The translations under genes were made by a program, and so were the position numbers. From Brevibacillus borstelensis (GTDB lineage Bacteria > Bacillota > Bacilli > Brevibacillales > Brevibacillaceae), in the NCBI RefSeq assembly GCF_003710865.1, contig NZ_RHHO01000026.1, positions 42,056 through 106,055 of the forward strand: a DNA stretch of 64,000 bases, written 5' to 3'. Numbering within the stretch: the stretch's first letter is position 1; each line of letters begins with the position of its first letter. Below, one piece after another: positions 17,634-27,643 of the stretch. The notes under the pieces are model-generated. The model did no database searches, was not told where the DNA came from, and saw only the letters and a program-made list of their open reading frames with translations.

Positions 17634-17960
17634 TTAGACAGGTGAAAATTGTGAAAGGACGGTCGGCTGACGGAGCTCAGAACCGTTTGGCAAAGCGATG
17701 ACCAGCGTGCCAGTTCCATCTCCTCCATCATCCTCCCAGCGGAATCCAAACGTCAGTTTCTTCGCTTCCGTTCCGTCTGAAAAAGCCGCCAGCAAGCTGC
17801 CCATCGTCTCGGGCAAAATCGGCACGGCTACCCGATTCCCTTGCTCATCCGGAATGGACAGGAGCTTGGGCGCATCTGCGAAATACTGAACCGTATCAGC
17901 GAGCAGGGATACTTGCTGCTGAGTCAATTGCGATACAAACGCTTCAAAAGGCACTCCCAT
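17634..17960 (-). CDS. Hypothetical protein co-transcribed with topoisomerase IV
   Basis: 108 residues (ATG at 17960, AAAAGGA nine bases before; an ATG at 17969 directly abuts the site). Soluble; the first half is helical (EAFVSQLTQQQVSLLADTVQYF), the second half beta-rich with an Asp/Gly loop (WEDDGGDGTGTLVIALPNGS). The family is not recognised. It begins inside or just after the parC 3' end on the same strand and ends in its own terminator, so it is the third gene of the parE-parC transcript. Confidence 0.6.
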   Translation of the reverse strand: MGVPFEAFVSQLTQQQVSLLADTVQYFADAPKLLSIPDEQGNRVAVPILPETMGSLLAAFSDGTEAKKLTFGFRWEDDGGDGTGTLVIALPNGSELRQPTVLSQFSPV

Positions 17961-17965
17961 TCCGA

Positions 17966-20506
17966 TCATTCCTTTTCTGGGTCGTCAAACAAGCTTTGCT
18001 GGATCAGCGGTTTTTTCTCCTCACCGCGTGGAGCGGCCTGCAGTTCTTCATTGACTTTTGAGGAAGCGTCCTCCTCTTCGCCAGTCAGAACCGCTTCATA
18101 TGCGACGCTGCGGACTTCTCCTTCGACTGCGGCCCTGCCAATACCGCCTTGTTCCGTGATGCCAACCTGTTCAGCCTGTACCTGTACCCACTCCTGTTTG
18201 TCTGTCAAGGCATAGAGGGTCTCTTCGACAGTCACGGCGACCACCATATGGGGATGCGTTTTCCGTTTGCGGATGAGCTGCACCCCTTTTCCGGCCCTTC
18301 CCTGCAAGGGGATGCTCTCCAAATAGGTGCGCTTCAGGGTCCCTTCTGCAGTCAAAATGCTGAATACCCGCGGATCTTTCTCTTCGATCGGCAATACCCC
18401 GACCACATGATCGCCTGCTGCGAGGGTGATCGCCTTGACACCGCTGGAAGCCCGTCCAGTCGGGCTTACGTCGCTCTTCAAGAAGCGGATGCCCATCCCG
18501 TCTTTCGTGACGACGAGGAATGCTCCCTTCTCCTCCGCCGCAAACGCAGCGACATACTCATCCTCTTCGGATTTCAGCTTGGCCGCTACCAGCGCGCCGG
18601 AACGATTCGTTTCGTACTCGCTCAAAGCCGTTTTCTTCACGAGACCCGAGCGGCTCATGTGAACGATTTGCAACGGCTGCTTGAAGTTCTCCACGATCGC
18701 AAAACCGATTACGCGCTGATGCTTTTCAAGCGGAATGATGTTGACGAGCGCCGTGCCGATGTCTTTCCATTTGTCGTCAGGAATGGCATGCACCAATGTG
18801 GCAAAATACTTGCCATCCTGCGTGAAAAACAGCGCTGTATGGGACGTGTTCGTCTCGATGAAGTAACGGACCCGGTCTCCTTCCTTCACTCCACACGTAT
18901 CGATCGTCCCTCCCATCGACTTGAACGAACGCGGACTTGTCCGCTTGATGTAGCCTTCGTTGGTCAGGGTGACGATGCAATCCTCCGCATTGATCTGCAT
19001 GGCGATATCCACCTTGATTTCCTCGATCTCGCCCTGTATTTCTGTCAAACGTGGATCTGCGTACTTCTTTTTGATCTCGTTCAGCTCGGACGTAATTACC
19101 TGGATCAGCTTTTTCTCGCTCTCCAGGATCGATTTCAGCTCGGCAATCTCCTTGGCAAGCGTCTCCAGCTCTTTTTCCAGCTTGACGATGTCCAGGCGGG
19201 TCAAGGAAGCGAGCTGGATGCTTAGAATGGCATCGGCCTGCGGATCGGTAAAGCCGTACTTCTCCATGATGTTTTTCTTGGCATCGGCCCGATCTTCCGA
19301 GTCCATGATCGTATCCACGACCTGCCGCAAGATCGATTTCGCCCGAATCAGGCCTTCCACCACGTGCTCGCGCTTGGATTTTCGATCGAGGTCGTACTGG
19401 GTACGCCTGGTCACGACTTCCTTCTGGTGATCGATGTAGGCGACGAGCAGCTCTTTTAATCCCATCTGGCGAATCGTGCCTTCGTGAATGACGTTCATGT
19501 TGTAGTTGTAATAAATTTGCAAGTCGGTGTTTTTGTAAAGATAGTTCAAGATCGGTGTCTCATCCACATCCTTCTTGATGTCGATGACGATCCGCACCTT
19601 TTTCTGCTCCGCCTCCTTGCGGCCGGTCTCGTCCCGGACGGCAAGAGCCCCTTCGATTTTTCGCTCCATGACGAGCTCATCGATCTGGGCAACCAGCTTG
19701 GACTTGACCACGTCGTAAGGAATTTCCGAGATGACGATTTTCTTCACCTTGGCTCCCTTTGGCTCCTCGACATGGGTTCTGCCGCGGATGATGAACTGTC
19801 CGCGCCCTGTTTCAAAAGCCTTGCGAATGCCGGAGATCCCTTGGACGATTCCCCCTGTCGGGAAATCTGGCCCTTTTACGTAGGTCATCAGCTCATCCAG
19901 ACTGATGTCCGGCTTTTTCATTTGAGCAATGGCCGCATCAATCACTTCGCCGAGATTATGTGTCGGAATATCCGTGGCAAACCCTACGGCAATCCCCGAA
20001 GCTCCGTTCACAAGCAGATTGGGGAAACGGGACGGCAGCACTGCCGGCTGCTCCGCCGAATTGTCGTAGTTCGGGATGAAGGTAACGGTATCTTTCTCGA
20101 TGTCCCGCAGCATTTCGTTGGCGAGCGCCGAAAGACGGGACTCGGTATAACGCATCGCCGCAGGCGGGTCGGCATCGAGGCTGCCGAAGTTGCCATGCCC
20201 CTGAATCAGCACCTGGCGCATTTTCCACCATTGCGCCATGCGGACCATCGTTTCATAAATGGCGGCATCTCCGTGCGGATGGTACGTCCCCATCACGTAA
20301 CCGACTGTTTTCGCCGATTTCCGGTACGGCTTGTCATGGGTGTTTCCCTCTTGGTACATCGCGTACAAAATACGGCGCTGCACCGGCTTCAAGCCATCGC
20401 GCGCATCGGGGATCGCGCGGGACAGGATGACCAGATTGGCATAATCGCCAAAGCGTTTTCCCATGATTTCCGCAAAGCTTTGTTCGATAATTTGATTGGA
20501 CAGCAT
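17966..20506 (-). CDS. parC: DNA topoisomerase IV subunit A
   Basis: The breakage-reunion subunit that decatenates daughter chromosomes. It has the type IIA core with [16 protein letters not shown] near residue 32, [15 protein letters not shown] near 80, and the active-site Tyr in AMRYTESRL near residue 121. The coiled-coil region and six-bladed C-terminal beta-pinwheel follow. At 846 residues it is slightly longer than the B. subtilis protein. The GyrA-box typical of gyrase (QRRGGKG) is not seen; with the partner gene, this favours ParC over GyrA. It follows parE by two bases. Confidence 0.93.
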   Translation of the reverse strand: MLSNQIIEQSFAEIMGKRFGDYANLVILSRAIPDARDGLKPVQRRILYAMYQEGNTHDKPYRKSAKTVGYVMGTYHPHGDAAIYETMVRMAQWWKMRQVLIQGHGNFGSLDADPPAAMRYTESRLSALANEMLRDIEKDTVTFIPNYDNSAEQPAVLPSRFPNLLVNGASGIAVGFATDIPTHNLGEVIDAAIAQMKKPDISLDELMTYVKGPDFPTGGIVQGISGIRKAFETGRGQFIIRGRTHVEEPKGAKVKKIVISEIPYDVVKSKLVAQIDELVMERKIEGALAVRDETGRKEAEQKKVRIVIDIKKDVDETPILNYLYKNTDLQIYYNYNMNVIHEGTIRQMGLKELLVAYIDHQKEVVTRRTQYDLDRKSKREHVVEGLIRAKSILRQVVDTIMDSEDRADAKKNIMEKYGFTDPQADAILSIQLASLTRLDIVKLEKELETLAKEIAELKSILESEKKLIQVITSELNEIKKKYADPRLTEIQGEIEEIKVDIAMQINAEDCIVTLTNEGYIKRTSPRSFKSMGGTIDTCGVKEGDRVRYFIETNTSHTALFFTQDGKYFATLVHAIPDDKWKDIGTALVNIIPLEKHQRVIGFAIVENFKQPLQIVHMSRSGLVKKTALSEYETNRSGALVAAKLKSEEDEYVAAFAAEEKGAFLVVTKDGMGIRFLKSDVSPTGRASSGVKAITLAAGDHVVGVLPIEEKDPRVFSILTAEGTLKRTYLESIPLQGRAGKGVQLIRKRKTHPHMVVAVTVEETLYALTDKQEWVQVQAEQVGITEQGGIGRAAVEGEVRSVAYEAVLTGEEEDASSKVNEELQAAPRGEEKKPLIQQSLFDDPEKE

Positions 20507-20508
20507 GC

Positions 20509-22467
20509 TTATTCATCCTCCCCCACTTCAAAGGTGACGTGGCTTTCAATCCACTCTCTGCGGGGCGGTACCTTGTCGCCCATCAGTACCGTCACCAGTT
20601 TTTCGCAGTGGGCCAGGTCTTCCAGTTGAACCCTGATCAGTTTGCGCGTTTCCGGATTCATCGTCGTTTCCCACAGCTGATCCGGATTCATCTCGCCCAA
20701 ACCTTTGTAGCGCTGCACTTCAGCACCGCGGCCAAGCTTTTTGAGGGCTTGTTCCAGTTCGTAATCACTCCAGCAATATATCGATTCCGCCTTTCCCCGC
20801 CCCTCTTTTTTCACCTGATACAAAGGCGGCTGGGCGATATAGAGATGCCCGGCTGCAATCAGAGGCTGCATATAGCGGAAAAAGAAAGTGAGCAGCAAGG
20901 TCTGAATATGCGATCCATCGACGTCTGCGTCAGACATGATGATGATTTTGTTGAACGCGCAATTCTCGATCGAAAAGTCTTCGCCGATATCCGTTTCCAG
21001 CACTTCCAGCACTGTGCGGAATTCCTCGTTGGATAGGACATCGGAAAGCTTGGCTTTCTCTGTATTGAGCGGTTTTCCCCTCAATCCGAAGATCGCCTGA
21101 AATTCGGAGCTCCGTGCTTGCTTGGCCGAGCCTCCGGCAGAATCCCCCTCCACGAGGAACAATTCATTGCGCTTCGGGTCTTTATATTGCGGTGGAGCAA
21201 ACTTCTCCGAAATGGACTTGCGTTTCTTTGTATTTTTGCTCTTTTTGTCTCCGCGCAAAGCCTCCCGCTGTTTTCGCAGCTCTTCCCTGATTTCTGCCGA
21301 ACGAATGGCCTTGTCTACGAGCAGCTTTCCGACTTCCGGGTTTTCTTCCAGGAAAAAGCCCAGCTTTTCCGAGACGATCTGCTCCACGATTGTCCGCGCT
21401 TCTTCGTTCCCGAGTTTGTCTTTGGTCTGGGATTCAAACTGGACGTCAGCCATCTGCAAAGACAGAACCCCGAGGAAGCCTTCCCGCAGGTCGTTCCCTG
21501 TCAGGTTGGCGTCCTTTTCCTTCAGGTAGCCTTTTTTTCGGGCAAACTCGTTAAATACCCGGGTCGTCCCGTTGCGGAAGCCTGTCACATGCGTACCGCC
21601 ATCCGTGGTCGGAATCGAGTTTACGTACGAGACGAGGGTCTCTGTGTAGCCGTCGTTGTATTGAAATGCAAGCTCCACGTAGACGTTATCCTTTTCCCCT
21701 TCGAAGTAAACGACCGGATGGAGGGTATGCTTGCCTTCGTTTAAATATTCGACATAGGACTTGAGGCCATCCTCGAAGTAAAATTCCTCCTGCTTTTTCT
21801 CCGGACCCCGCTCATCGATCAGTACCATCCGCAGTTTCTTCAGCAAAAAGGCAGTCTCGCGGAACCTGTCGCGAATCAATTCATAGTCAAAGCGAGCGTT
21901 TCCAAAGACCGCCTCGTCCGGCAAAAAGCGAACCGTCGTACCCGTACGTCTTGTTTTTCCGGTAATAACGAGATCCGTTACCGGCTTGCCCACATGTTCA
22001 TTTCCTGCCTCGTCCACGACATAGGCAAATTTTTGCTTGTGCACCGAGCCCTCGCGGTGAATCTCTACTTCCAGCCATTTCGACAGCGCCACAACCACAC
22101 TGGAGCCTACGCCATGCAGCCCGCCGCTCTTTTTGTAGCCTCCGCCGCCAAATTTTCCGCCGGCGTGCAGGGTCGTGAAAATGACCTCGGGCGCAGGACG
22201 TCCAGTCTTGTGCATGCCGGTCGGAATTCCCCGGCCGTGGTCTTCCACGCTGACACTTCCGTCTTTATGTAAAGTTACAATGATCTTATCGTTAAATCCG
22301 GCTAACGCCTCATCCTTAGCATTGTCAACGATCTCCCACAAAAGATGGTGAAGACCGCGACTGCCCGTAGAACCTATGTACATCCCCGGCCGCTTGCGGA
22401 CGGCTATCAATCCTTCTAGAACCTGAATGTCTTCTTCGGTATATCGGAGTGCATCTGTTTCCTTCAA
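20509..22467 (-). CDS. parE: DNA topoisomerase IV subunit B
   Basis: The ATPase subunit, 652 residues. The GHKL ATPase fold shows [13 protein letters not shown], the [11 protein letters not shown] loop and [17 protein letters not shown]. The TOPRIM domain has the [13 protein letters not shown]lu and the DADVDGSHI acidic triplet, then the PLYQVKKEG and [10 protein letters not shown] motifs. The ParE-type absence of the large gyrase insert fits. I prefer the TTG at 22467 (GAGGGGAG seven bases before) to the GTG at 22494, which lacks a site. Minus-strand TTGAAT, 18 bases, TACAAT at 22553-22582 is the probable promoter. Confidence 0.93.
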   Translation of the reverse strand: MKETDALRYTEEDIQVLEGLIAVRKRPGMYIGSTGSRGLHHLLWEIVDNAKDEALAGFNDKIIVTLHKDGSVSVEDHGRGIPTGMHKTGRPAPEVIFTTLHAGGKFGGGGYKKSGGLHGVGSSVVVALSKWLEVEIHREGSVHKQKFAYVVDEAGNEHVGKPVTDLVITGKTRRTGTTVRFLPDEAVFGNARFDYELIRDRFRETAFLLKKLRMVLIDERGPEKKQEEFYFEDGLKSYVEYLNEGKHTLHPVVYFEGEKDNVYVELAFQYNDGYTETLVSYVNSIPTTDGGTHVTGFRNGTTRVFNEFARKKGYLKEKDANLTGNDLREGFLGVLSLQMADVQFESQTKDKLGNEEARTIVEQIVSEKLGFFLEENPEVGKLLVDKAIRSAEIREELRKQREALRGDKKSKNTKKRKSISEKFAPPQYKDPKRNELFLVEGDSAGGSAKQARSSEFQAIFGLRGKPLNTEKAKLSDVLSNEEFRTVLEVLETDIGEDFSIENCAFNKIIIMSDADVDGSHIQTLLLTFFFRYMQPLIAAGHLYIAQPPLYQVKKEGRGKAESIYCWSDYELEQALKKLGRGAEVQRYKGLGEMNPDQLWETTMNPETRKLIRVQLEDLAHCEKLVTVLMGDKVPPRREWIESHVTFEVGEDE

Positions 22468-22552
22468 GCGCTTTCTCCCCTCTACTTCTTTCACTGCAGT
22501 TCCGCCAAGGTCGCTGGCGAAGTCTCGTTATAAAAGCGAACACTTAATCGCT

Positions 22553-22582
22553 ATTGTACCGTATGGAAACCATTGTATTCAA
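22553..22582 (-). promoter_or_regulatory. Probable SigA promoter of parE-parC
   Basis: On the minus strand, TTGAAT (22577-22582), an 18-base spacer and TACAAT (22553-22558). The rest of the gap 22495-22834 holds only a hairpin near 22784 and no convincing gene. Confidence 0.5.
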
Positions 22583-22783
22583 TGTTTAGCCGCCATTTCG
22601 GACGGAAAAAGACTTGCGAATGCGTATATGCCGATCAAAAAAAATGTATCGAATCCCCAGTGCGGCGCGCTTTTGCCGACAATGCTGCCAGCAAACTCTC
22701 ACCATTCAAAACGGTAACTGCTGACGAGTCATCGCGAATAGAGTGGTTCCGCGGGTGCTTGCGATCCATTTGGCGCAACAGAA

Positions 22784-22810
22784 AGCCATCTCACGCTGCG
22801 CGAGATGGCT
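22784..22810 (-). terminator. Hairpin likely ending the ThiF-type operon
   Basis: AGCCATCTC and GAGATGGCT form a perfect nine-pair stem, 25 bases beyond the stop at 22835. On the minus strand the tail is only TTTCTGTT, so it is a weak terminator. On the plus strand a T7 run follows after nine bases. Confidence 0.45.
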
Positions 22811-22834
22811 GGTGACATGTTTTTTTGCAAAAGC

Positions 22835-23962
22835 CTACACAAGATTCTCCTGCCTGTCGGAAACGATTTCCTCCATATCGACGAAGTACCGGCCTGAACC
22901 GGTAAATTGCCCCAACGAGATTCTGCGGCAAACATCTGCGCCCACTGCGGCTCCCAGAGAAACAGACGAGGCAAGCTGGGGCCAGGTCATAATGCTCTTC
23001 CCCACCTCCTGCAAAGACGCCTTGAGCCGTTCAGACATCGTTTCATAACCGACGATTTTCAAAACGGCGGGAATCTTCTCCTGGTCGGACAACCCCTGCA
23101 GCCGGCTGTAATCCAAACCTTCCGCCAATCCGTGAAGGATGGGGCGGTCCGGCTCCAGATCAAAGCGTTCGACGTCCAATAATCCGCGGTCGCTCGTATC
23201 CATGACGACTGGTATTCCATGCAGCCGCGCTTTCTCCCTGGCGAGAATTTTAATATTGAGGCTGTCGCACTCATCTACGAGAATATCCAATTTGCCGCCA
23301 TCCCATAAGAAGCGTTCGATATTTTCTTCTGTAATACCTTCCGGATAGCAAACTACCCGCAGATATGGGTCAATTTCCGCAATTTCCCTCGCCGTAATCA
23401 CCCACTTGGGCAGCCCGAGCTGGAAGACACCGGCCCGGATGCGGTTTAAATTGGAAAGCTCCAATGTATCAAAATCGGCGATCCGGATTTCACCGCAGCT
23501 TCTTTCCATCGCCAAAGTCAGGGCGATCGATTGACCGACAGACAGCCCGATAACGCCGATGCTTTTTTCAGAGAGCCGCTTTTGCTCCTCCGCCGTTATT
23601 TTGTTGCGGTTCCGATTGGTCCGCACAAAAATGAAATCCTCTTCGTCCAGCAAGTGAACCAGCTTATTCCTCCACGGATAATACACCCATACCCCATGAA
23701 AAGAGATGGGTGTGGAGCCGAGGTACTCGTCCACCGCGGCAGACAGCTCCTCGGGCGAAAAGCGTATCCCTGCATGTTTCGCCTTGATCATCTCCTGCAA
23801 TTGGGGACGCAGACGATCAATGACTTCCGGACGTTCCGTCTCCATCAGCTCGCTTACACGATGCTGGTCTTCGATTCGTGACAAGCGAAAAAACTCCGGA
23901 CGCCAAACGAATCCCGTTTCCTCTTGCTTCGTTCCCGGGTGCCAATCATGGAATGAATGCAT
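22835..23962 (-). CDS. E1/ThiF-family adenylating enzyme, Rv1355c-like
   Basis: A cytosolic E1-like protein of about 375 residues. The ATP-binding Rossmann core has IGVIGLSVGQ near residue 134, DFDTLELSNLNRIRAG, the Lys/Arg stretch LPKWVITAREIAEIDP, and the DECD motif (LVDECDSLN). These match the ThiF/MoeB/UBA1 adenylation site, which activates a C-terminal carboxylate with ATP. No CxxC zinc knuckles are seen. The wording of the core is closest to the ThiF part of mycobacterial Rv1355c-type proteins, which also have a nitroreductase domain that is missing here. The ATG at 23962 follows GCGGGGGAT. It follows the GNAT-like gene by 34 bases, so they form one unit. The substrate is unknown. Confidence 0.78.
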   Translation of the reverse strand: MHSFHDWHPGTKQEETGFVWRPEFFRLSRIEDQHRVSELMETERPEVIDRLRPQLQEMIKAKHAGIRFSPEELSAAVDEYLGSTPISFHGVWVYYPWRNKLVHLLDEEDFIFVRTNRNRNKITAEEQKRLSEKSIGVIGLSVGQSIALTLAMERSCGEIRIADFDTLELSNLNRIRAGVFQLGLPKWVITAREIAEIDPYLRVVCYPEGITEENIERFLWDGGKLDILVDECDSLNIKILAREKARLHGIPVVMDTSDRGLLDVERFDLEPDRPILHGLAEGLDYSRLQGLSDQEKIPAVLKIVGYETMSERLKASLQEVGKSIMTWPQLASSVSLGAAVGADVCRRISLGQFTGSGRYFVDMEEIVSDRQENLV

Positions 23963-23996
23963 GCATAATCCCCCGCTTTCAGACGACTTGTCCTGA

Positions 23997-24848
23997 TTAC
24001 AAAATGATCGTGTATCCATTCAGCTCTTTTTTAAAGGGCTCCACTTGCGGCGAAACAGTGTACAGAGCGGGCTGCTCTTCCACGGGAGCACCCGGCTTCC
24101 AGTACTTTGAAAATGTATTTCGCATCTCGTCATACTCTTTGGCCTCACTTGGCAACGCGAATGGAACCGGAATCAGACCGAATCCAGATTCCGCCATATA
24201 CTTCTTTACATGGGGCGGGAGAATAATAAACATCGTCCCCCATTCGGCCCTTTGGGCGAAGTCCACCATCGTGGAGAGAAGCATGCGAAAAATATATCGT
24301 TTGTGCAGTTGAAGGATTTTGAACATAGTCGCATTCGGATCCTTGGGAAACATATCCAGGATGGGATGGAAGGAAAAGCGGACAAATTCTACCGCCTTCT
24401 CCCTCCTCTCTACCCCTTCAAATAAGTCGTAGCAATCAAGCTCTGATCCCACGACTGCCCGGGCCGTGGCCAAAACAACAGAGTCATTTCCCAAATCCTG
24501 TTGGACAGTAAAAACTTGCGACTTGTCATCTACTTCGTAACCGATCGGAACATATTGCGTAGGATCGCTCAGATACCGGTAGTTGTAACTGAAGCTGATA
24601 ATATCCTGCACCTGTGACCACGCCGACGCATCTGCCTGTGTCGGACTTGCCCAGTAATACAGGCGGCTGTTCAGGACATCGTCCGGCCTCTCCATCAATG
24701 GTTTTGACAGTGAGTGGTAGAGCTGATTCAGCTGGACGGAAGCGAACGAATCGGGATGCTGAAATCGTTTTAGGGGAAACACGGAGTAAGGACTGGTACG
24801 TAGAGGCACATGCTTGGCGGTTACAGAGAATGAATGTGGCGTTGGCAT
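23997..24848 (-). CDS. GNAT/autoinducer-synthase-like protein
   Basis: 283 residues. The central part resembles LuxI/FeeM-type GNAT acyl-transferases: LATARAVVGSELDCYDLF (a beta strand with the family Arg and acidic residues), EFVRFSFHPIL, a helix KRYIFRMLLSTMVDFAQRA, then WGTMFIILPPHVKKYMAESGF and the closing IPVPFALPSE. Family members make acyl-homoserine lactones, N-acyl amino acids or related molecules from acyl carriers. The resemblance is motif-level and by eye, so the activity is a hypothesis. It is the first gene of the pair with the ThiF-type enzyme. The upstream gap holds a 7-pair palindrome at 25000. Confidence 0.5.
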   Translation of the reverse strand: MPTPHSFSVTAKHVPLRTSPYSVFPLKRFQHPDSFASVQLNQLYHSLSKPLMERPDDVLNSRLYYWASPTQADASAWSQVQDIISFSYNYRYLSDPTQYVPIGYEVDDKSQVFTVQQDLGNDSVVLATARAVVGSELDCYDLFEGVERREKAVEFVRFSFHPILDMFPKDPNATMFKILQLHKRYIFRMLLSTMVDFAQRAEWGTMFIILPPHVKKYMAESGFGLIPVPFALPSEAKEYDEMRNTFSKYWKPGAPVEEQPALYTVSPQVEPFKKELNGYTIIL

Positions 24849-24999
24849 TGTGACAACTTCCTCCTGTCATCTTCCCTGCCAGACGACGGGTTCGGAAGGC
24901 GTGATGGGGTAGCTCGCGTCTGTCGCATGGGAATAATTACCTGATTACATGGTTCTACAGAAATTTCCGTTTTCCTCCAAATCTATCTATGATTTTCCA

Positions 25000-25018
25000 A
25001 ACGATGTTTTTCATCGTT
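25000..25018. repeat. Perfect palindrome in a divergent promoter region
   Basis: AACGATG-TTTTT-CATCGTT, between the divergently read GNAT-like gene (24848, minus) and stress-protein gene (25070, plus). It could be an operator for either side; no T tract follows on either strand that would make it a terminator. Confidence 0.4.
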
Positions 25019-25069
25019 ATGGGCAAGCTACGAATGAGCGAAAACCGCAGGCAAAAAGGGGGAACTTCC

Positions 25070-25447
25070 TTGATCAGCGCAACGAAACCTTTCGTGAAAT
25101 TTCACCGTTATGACCAGGAGCTGGCCTCCGATATACAGGCTCTGAATGCTTCCGGCTATCACAAGGACGATATCTGGGTACTCAAATGGAATCCGGACAA
25201 AAATCACTCCAATCAGCGTGACAATTACTACAAGTACAGTACTCATTTTGAGAGCGCAGTTGGAAATATTGACAGCAAGGCTCACTTTTTCGACAATGGC
25301 GGGGAAGAATTGCGGACACGTCTCGAAAAGCTGGGTTTGACAAAGGATGAGGCTTCCGCGCTAGTCCGGGAATTGCAAGAGACCGATTACACCTGCCTGC
25401 TGGTCGTTCGCGATCTGAAGGACAACATCATCAAAATGAACGATTAG
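25070..25447 (+). CDS. General stress protein 17M-like (YflT family)
   Basis: A soluble protein of 125 residues with the family pattern: an N-terminal FVKFHRYDQELASDIQALNASGYHKDDIWVL segment read in two short parts, a central Phe/Asp-rich section and a C-terminal TRLEKLGLTKDEASALVREL helix followed by a YTCLLVVRD strand. The TTG at 25070 has AAAGGGGGA six bases before it; the upstream ATG at 24989 has no site. B. subtilis relatives belong to the SigB regulon, but I could not identify a SigB promoter here. It is convergent with the DUF1292 gene across a shared terminator. Confidence 0.7.
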   Translation: MISATKPFVKFHRYDQELASDIQALNASGYHKDDIWVLKWNPDKNHSNQRDNYYKYSTHFESAVGNIDSKAHFFDNGGEELRTRLEKLGLTKDEASALVRELQETDYTCLLVVRDLKDNIIKMND

Positions 25448-25451
25448 CAAC

Positions 25452-25487
25452 AAAAAGACCGCTGCTCGTATATGCAGCGGTCTTTTT
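25452..25487. terminator. Bidirectional terminator
   Basis: AAAAAGACCGCTGC and GCAGCGGTCTTTTT form a perfect 14-pair stem with an eight-base loop, flanked by A and T tracts, between two convergent genes. Confidence 0.9.
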
Positions 25488-25500
25488 GTACATTTCTTTC

Positions 25501-25812
25501 TTATTCGTTCTCGATCAATTCGATGCCTTCAAGCACTTCGTTCAGCTTATTGTAAACGGCATCTTCCTCGTTTTCTTCCAGCGGTACCATTTCGCCACCG
25601 TCTATTTGAAATACGAAAATGTCAACTTCCTCTTCCAAATCCTCGTCGCTATCCTCGTCTTCGACAGCTTCTGTAAGGGCTACGTACTCTTTCCCGTTCA
25701 ATTCGAACATTGCGATGACTTCGAAATCGCCCAAAGGCTCTCCGTTTTCGTCGTCAAGCGTGATGACGTCACCCAGTTCCAGGTCTTTTTCCTCAGCGGT
25801 CAATGTGTTCAC
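25501..25812 (-). CDS. DUF1292-family acidic protein
   Basis: 103 residues, very acidic, with the family pattern ITLDDENGEPLGDFEVIAMF, ELNGKEYVAL and VDIFVFQI, ending in an acidic tail (VLEGIELIENE). YrzB-type relatives are small cytosolic proteins, often next to Holliday-junction resolvase genes; that context is absent here. The start could be the GTG at 25812 or the TTG at 25803, which is better spaced from AAGGA. Function is unknown. Confidence 0.75.
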   Translation of the reverse strand: MNTLTAEEKDLELGDVITLDDENGEPLGDFEVIAMFELNGKEYVALTEAVEDEDSDEDLEEEVDIFVFQIDGGEMVPLEENEEDAVYNKLNEVLEGIELIENE

Positions 25813-25880
25813 GTCCTTATTGATGAAATTGGCTACTTCCTTCCCATCATACCGGTTTTTTCCTCAGGAAGCAAATAAGC

Positions 25881-27311
25881 TTAGACAACAGGCAGCCTCA
25901 CCTCAAACGTGCTTCCTTCCCGTTCCTTGCTCTTGACCGTGATTTTTCCGCCCAGGCTGTTGATAATTTTATAGCTGACCATCAGACCCAGCCCCGTTCC
26001 TTTTTCCTTCGTCGTAAAAAAGGGCTCGCCAAGCTTTGGCAATCGATCCTCCGGTATGCCACAGCCGTGATCGCGGAAACGGACCACTACAACATTGTCC
26101 TCGCGCTCCACCTCTACATGCACCTCTCCACCGTCAGGCATCGCCTCGATCGCGTTTTTCAACAGATTGAGAAATACTTGCTTCAACTGATTTTCTTCGC
26201 AGCGAACCGGGGGCAGGTCTGCATCATATTTCGTGACAATTTGTACATCGTGCATAATCGCGTGCGTTTCCGCGAGCAGGATGATCTGCTCCAGCATGGG
26301 ACGGATGTCATGGAGATTAAAGACAACGTTGTGAGGTTTGGCCAAGACGAGAAACTCGCTCACGATATGCTCAATCCGGTTTAGCTCAGAGAGCATGATG
26401 TCGTAGTATTTCGGTTTGTCTTCATAGCGGGATTGCAATAGGTGGAGGAAGCCTTTCAACGAGGTAAGCGGATTGCGAATCTCATGAGCGACACCGGCAG
26501 CGAGTTGCCCGATAATGGAGAGCATCTCCGACTTTCGCAGCATTTCCTCGGCCTGTTTTCTTTCGGTTACATCAAGCAAAATGCCGATCACTGCCGGAAG
26601 CCCTTTGTACACCGTCGTTTTTTGCAGCACTTCCAGCTCGACTGTGCTCCCATCCTTTCGCAATCCGCGAAAAGGATAGCGCATCGAGTGACTGGTATCC
26701 TTGTGGCTGTTTGTTGTTTCATCGGCTGTTTCCACGGGGAGGATGACTTCGTCCATTCCCAGCTTCATCAGCTCTTCCTGAGTATACCCAAACATATCCG
26801 CCATATGCGGATTTACGTAGACAAAGCCGGGTTCGTTCACATAGGCGATGTATACGCCAACCAGCGTGTCTTCTACAAGACTGCGGTACAGTTCTTCCGT
26901 TTCTTTCAATTCTCGTTCCATTTGTTTTCGTTCGGTAATCTCTGTAAGCGAACCGACTACTTCCACAACGTCGCCAGAATCCGTAATCGGCGCCAATGTC
27001 GTTGTAAATATCCGATCGCCGATCGAGGCTTCGTATTCGACAATTTGACCTGCATAAGCACGTTCATACAAAGGGAGTATTTTTTCCTCGTTACAGGTCA
27101 GCAAGATCTCTTGCAGCTTTTTTTGGCCGATTGATTCAGTCGTCAGCCCAAAATCCCTGGCCAGCTTACCTTCTGACAACGTAAAAATAAAAGACCCATC
27201 TTCGCCGCGTTTGTACTTGAAAATCAGATTATGTACATTTTGTATGGTCCGGCGCAGTTCATCCCGATACAGATCGATCGCCTGCTTTCCATCCCTCTCT
27301 TGCGCTTGCAA
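25881..27311 (-). CDS. PAS-domain sensor histidine kinase, sporulation-kinase-like
   Basis: A soluble kinase of 476 residues with no membrane segment. Two PAS domains (roughly 20-130 and 140-255, each ending in a PAC motif such as GSLTEITERKQ and GILLDVTERKQ) are followed by a HisKA domain with the phospho-accepting His in VAHEIRNPLTSLKGF near 277. The ATPase domain has NLLKNAIEAMPDGG, DHGCGIPEDRL and GTGLGLMVSYKI. This layout matches the KinA/KinE group that feeds the Spo0A phosphorelay, and no response regulator gene is adjacent. That role is inferred. It starts at TTG with AAGGAG upstream. Confidence 0.85.
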   Translation of the reverse strand: MQAQERDGKQAIDLYRDELRRTIQNVHNLIFKYKRGEDGSFIFTLSEGKLARDFGLTTESIGQKKLQEILLTCNEEKILPLYERAYAGQIVEYEASIGDRIFTTTLAPITDSGDVVEVVGSLTEITERKQMERELKETEELYRSLVEDTLVGVYIAYVNEPGFVYVNPHMADMFGYTQEELMKLGMDEVILPVETADETTNSHKDTSHSMRYPFRGLRKDGSTVELEVLQKTTVYKGLPAVIGILLDVTERKQAEEMLRKSEMLSIIGQLAAGVAHEIRNPLTSLKGFLHLLQSRYEDKPKYYDIMLSELNRIEHIVSEFLVLAKPHNVVFNLHDIRPMLEQIILLAETHAIMHDVQIVTKYDADLPPVRCEENQLKQVFLNLLKNAIEAMPDGGEVHVEVEREDNVVVVRFRDHGCGIPEDRLPKLGEPFFTTKEKGTGLGLMVSYKIINSLGGKITVKSKEREGSTFEVRLPVV

Positions 27312-27396
27312 CCGGAAAGCACTCCTTTATAACAATGTTCAGATGGGTCATGTATTCGCCATTTTTTCCTGTATCCTCTTTTTTTCCGAAAAAGAA

Positions 27397-27424
27397 AGGC
27401 AGCCTACTCAAAGCAGGCTGCCCT
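27397..27424 (-). terminator. Terminator after the 56-residue ORF
   Basis: On the minus strand GGCAGCCT-GCTTTGAGT-AGGCTGCC is followed by TTTCTTTTT. Confidence 0.75.
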
Positions 27425-27428
27425 ATCG

Positions 27429-27599
27429 CTATTCTTTCACTTCTTGAATGACTCCTTTTTCCATCAAAAACGCTTCTTCTGCTTGAAGGATCATAATGAT
27501 CGCATCCCGCTGCACGTACTTCCCGGCCTCGGCCAGGCGGCGTTCCACGAAGCGGAGCATTTCTTCAAAATCGATAATCTGAATGTCCTGATCACTCAC
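27429..27599 (-). CDS. Very small conserved-looking protein, 56 residues
   Basis: GTG at 27599 with GGGGGA upstream; ends in TAG just before a strong terminator. The product (MSDQDIQIIDFEEMLRFVER... ending GVIQEVKE) is amphipathic and helical, with no membrane segment or Cys. It has good coding character and lies between the ABC permease gene and the histidine kinase gene on the same strand. No family is assigned. Confidence 0.65.
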   Translation of the reverse strand: MSDQDIQIIDFEEMLRFVERRLAEAGKYVQRDAIIMILQAEEAFLMEKGVIQEVKE

Positions 27600-27643
27600 C
27601 GCGTATTCCCCCTTTTTCTATGAACCTATTGTACATGAATGTT

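Noticed and set aside
17966..20506. Reading the A subunit as GyrA
   Set aside because: It is directly coupled to a parE-type gene and lacks the GyrA-box, so topoisomerase IV is the better call.
22735..22834. T-box-like word GAGTGGTTCCGCGGG on the plus strand followed by a hairpin and T7
   Set aside because: No plus-strand gene lies downstream, no stem I or specifier loop could be recognised upstream, and the hairpin is better explained as the end of the minus-strand ThiF operon.
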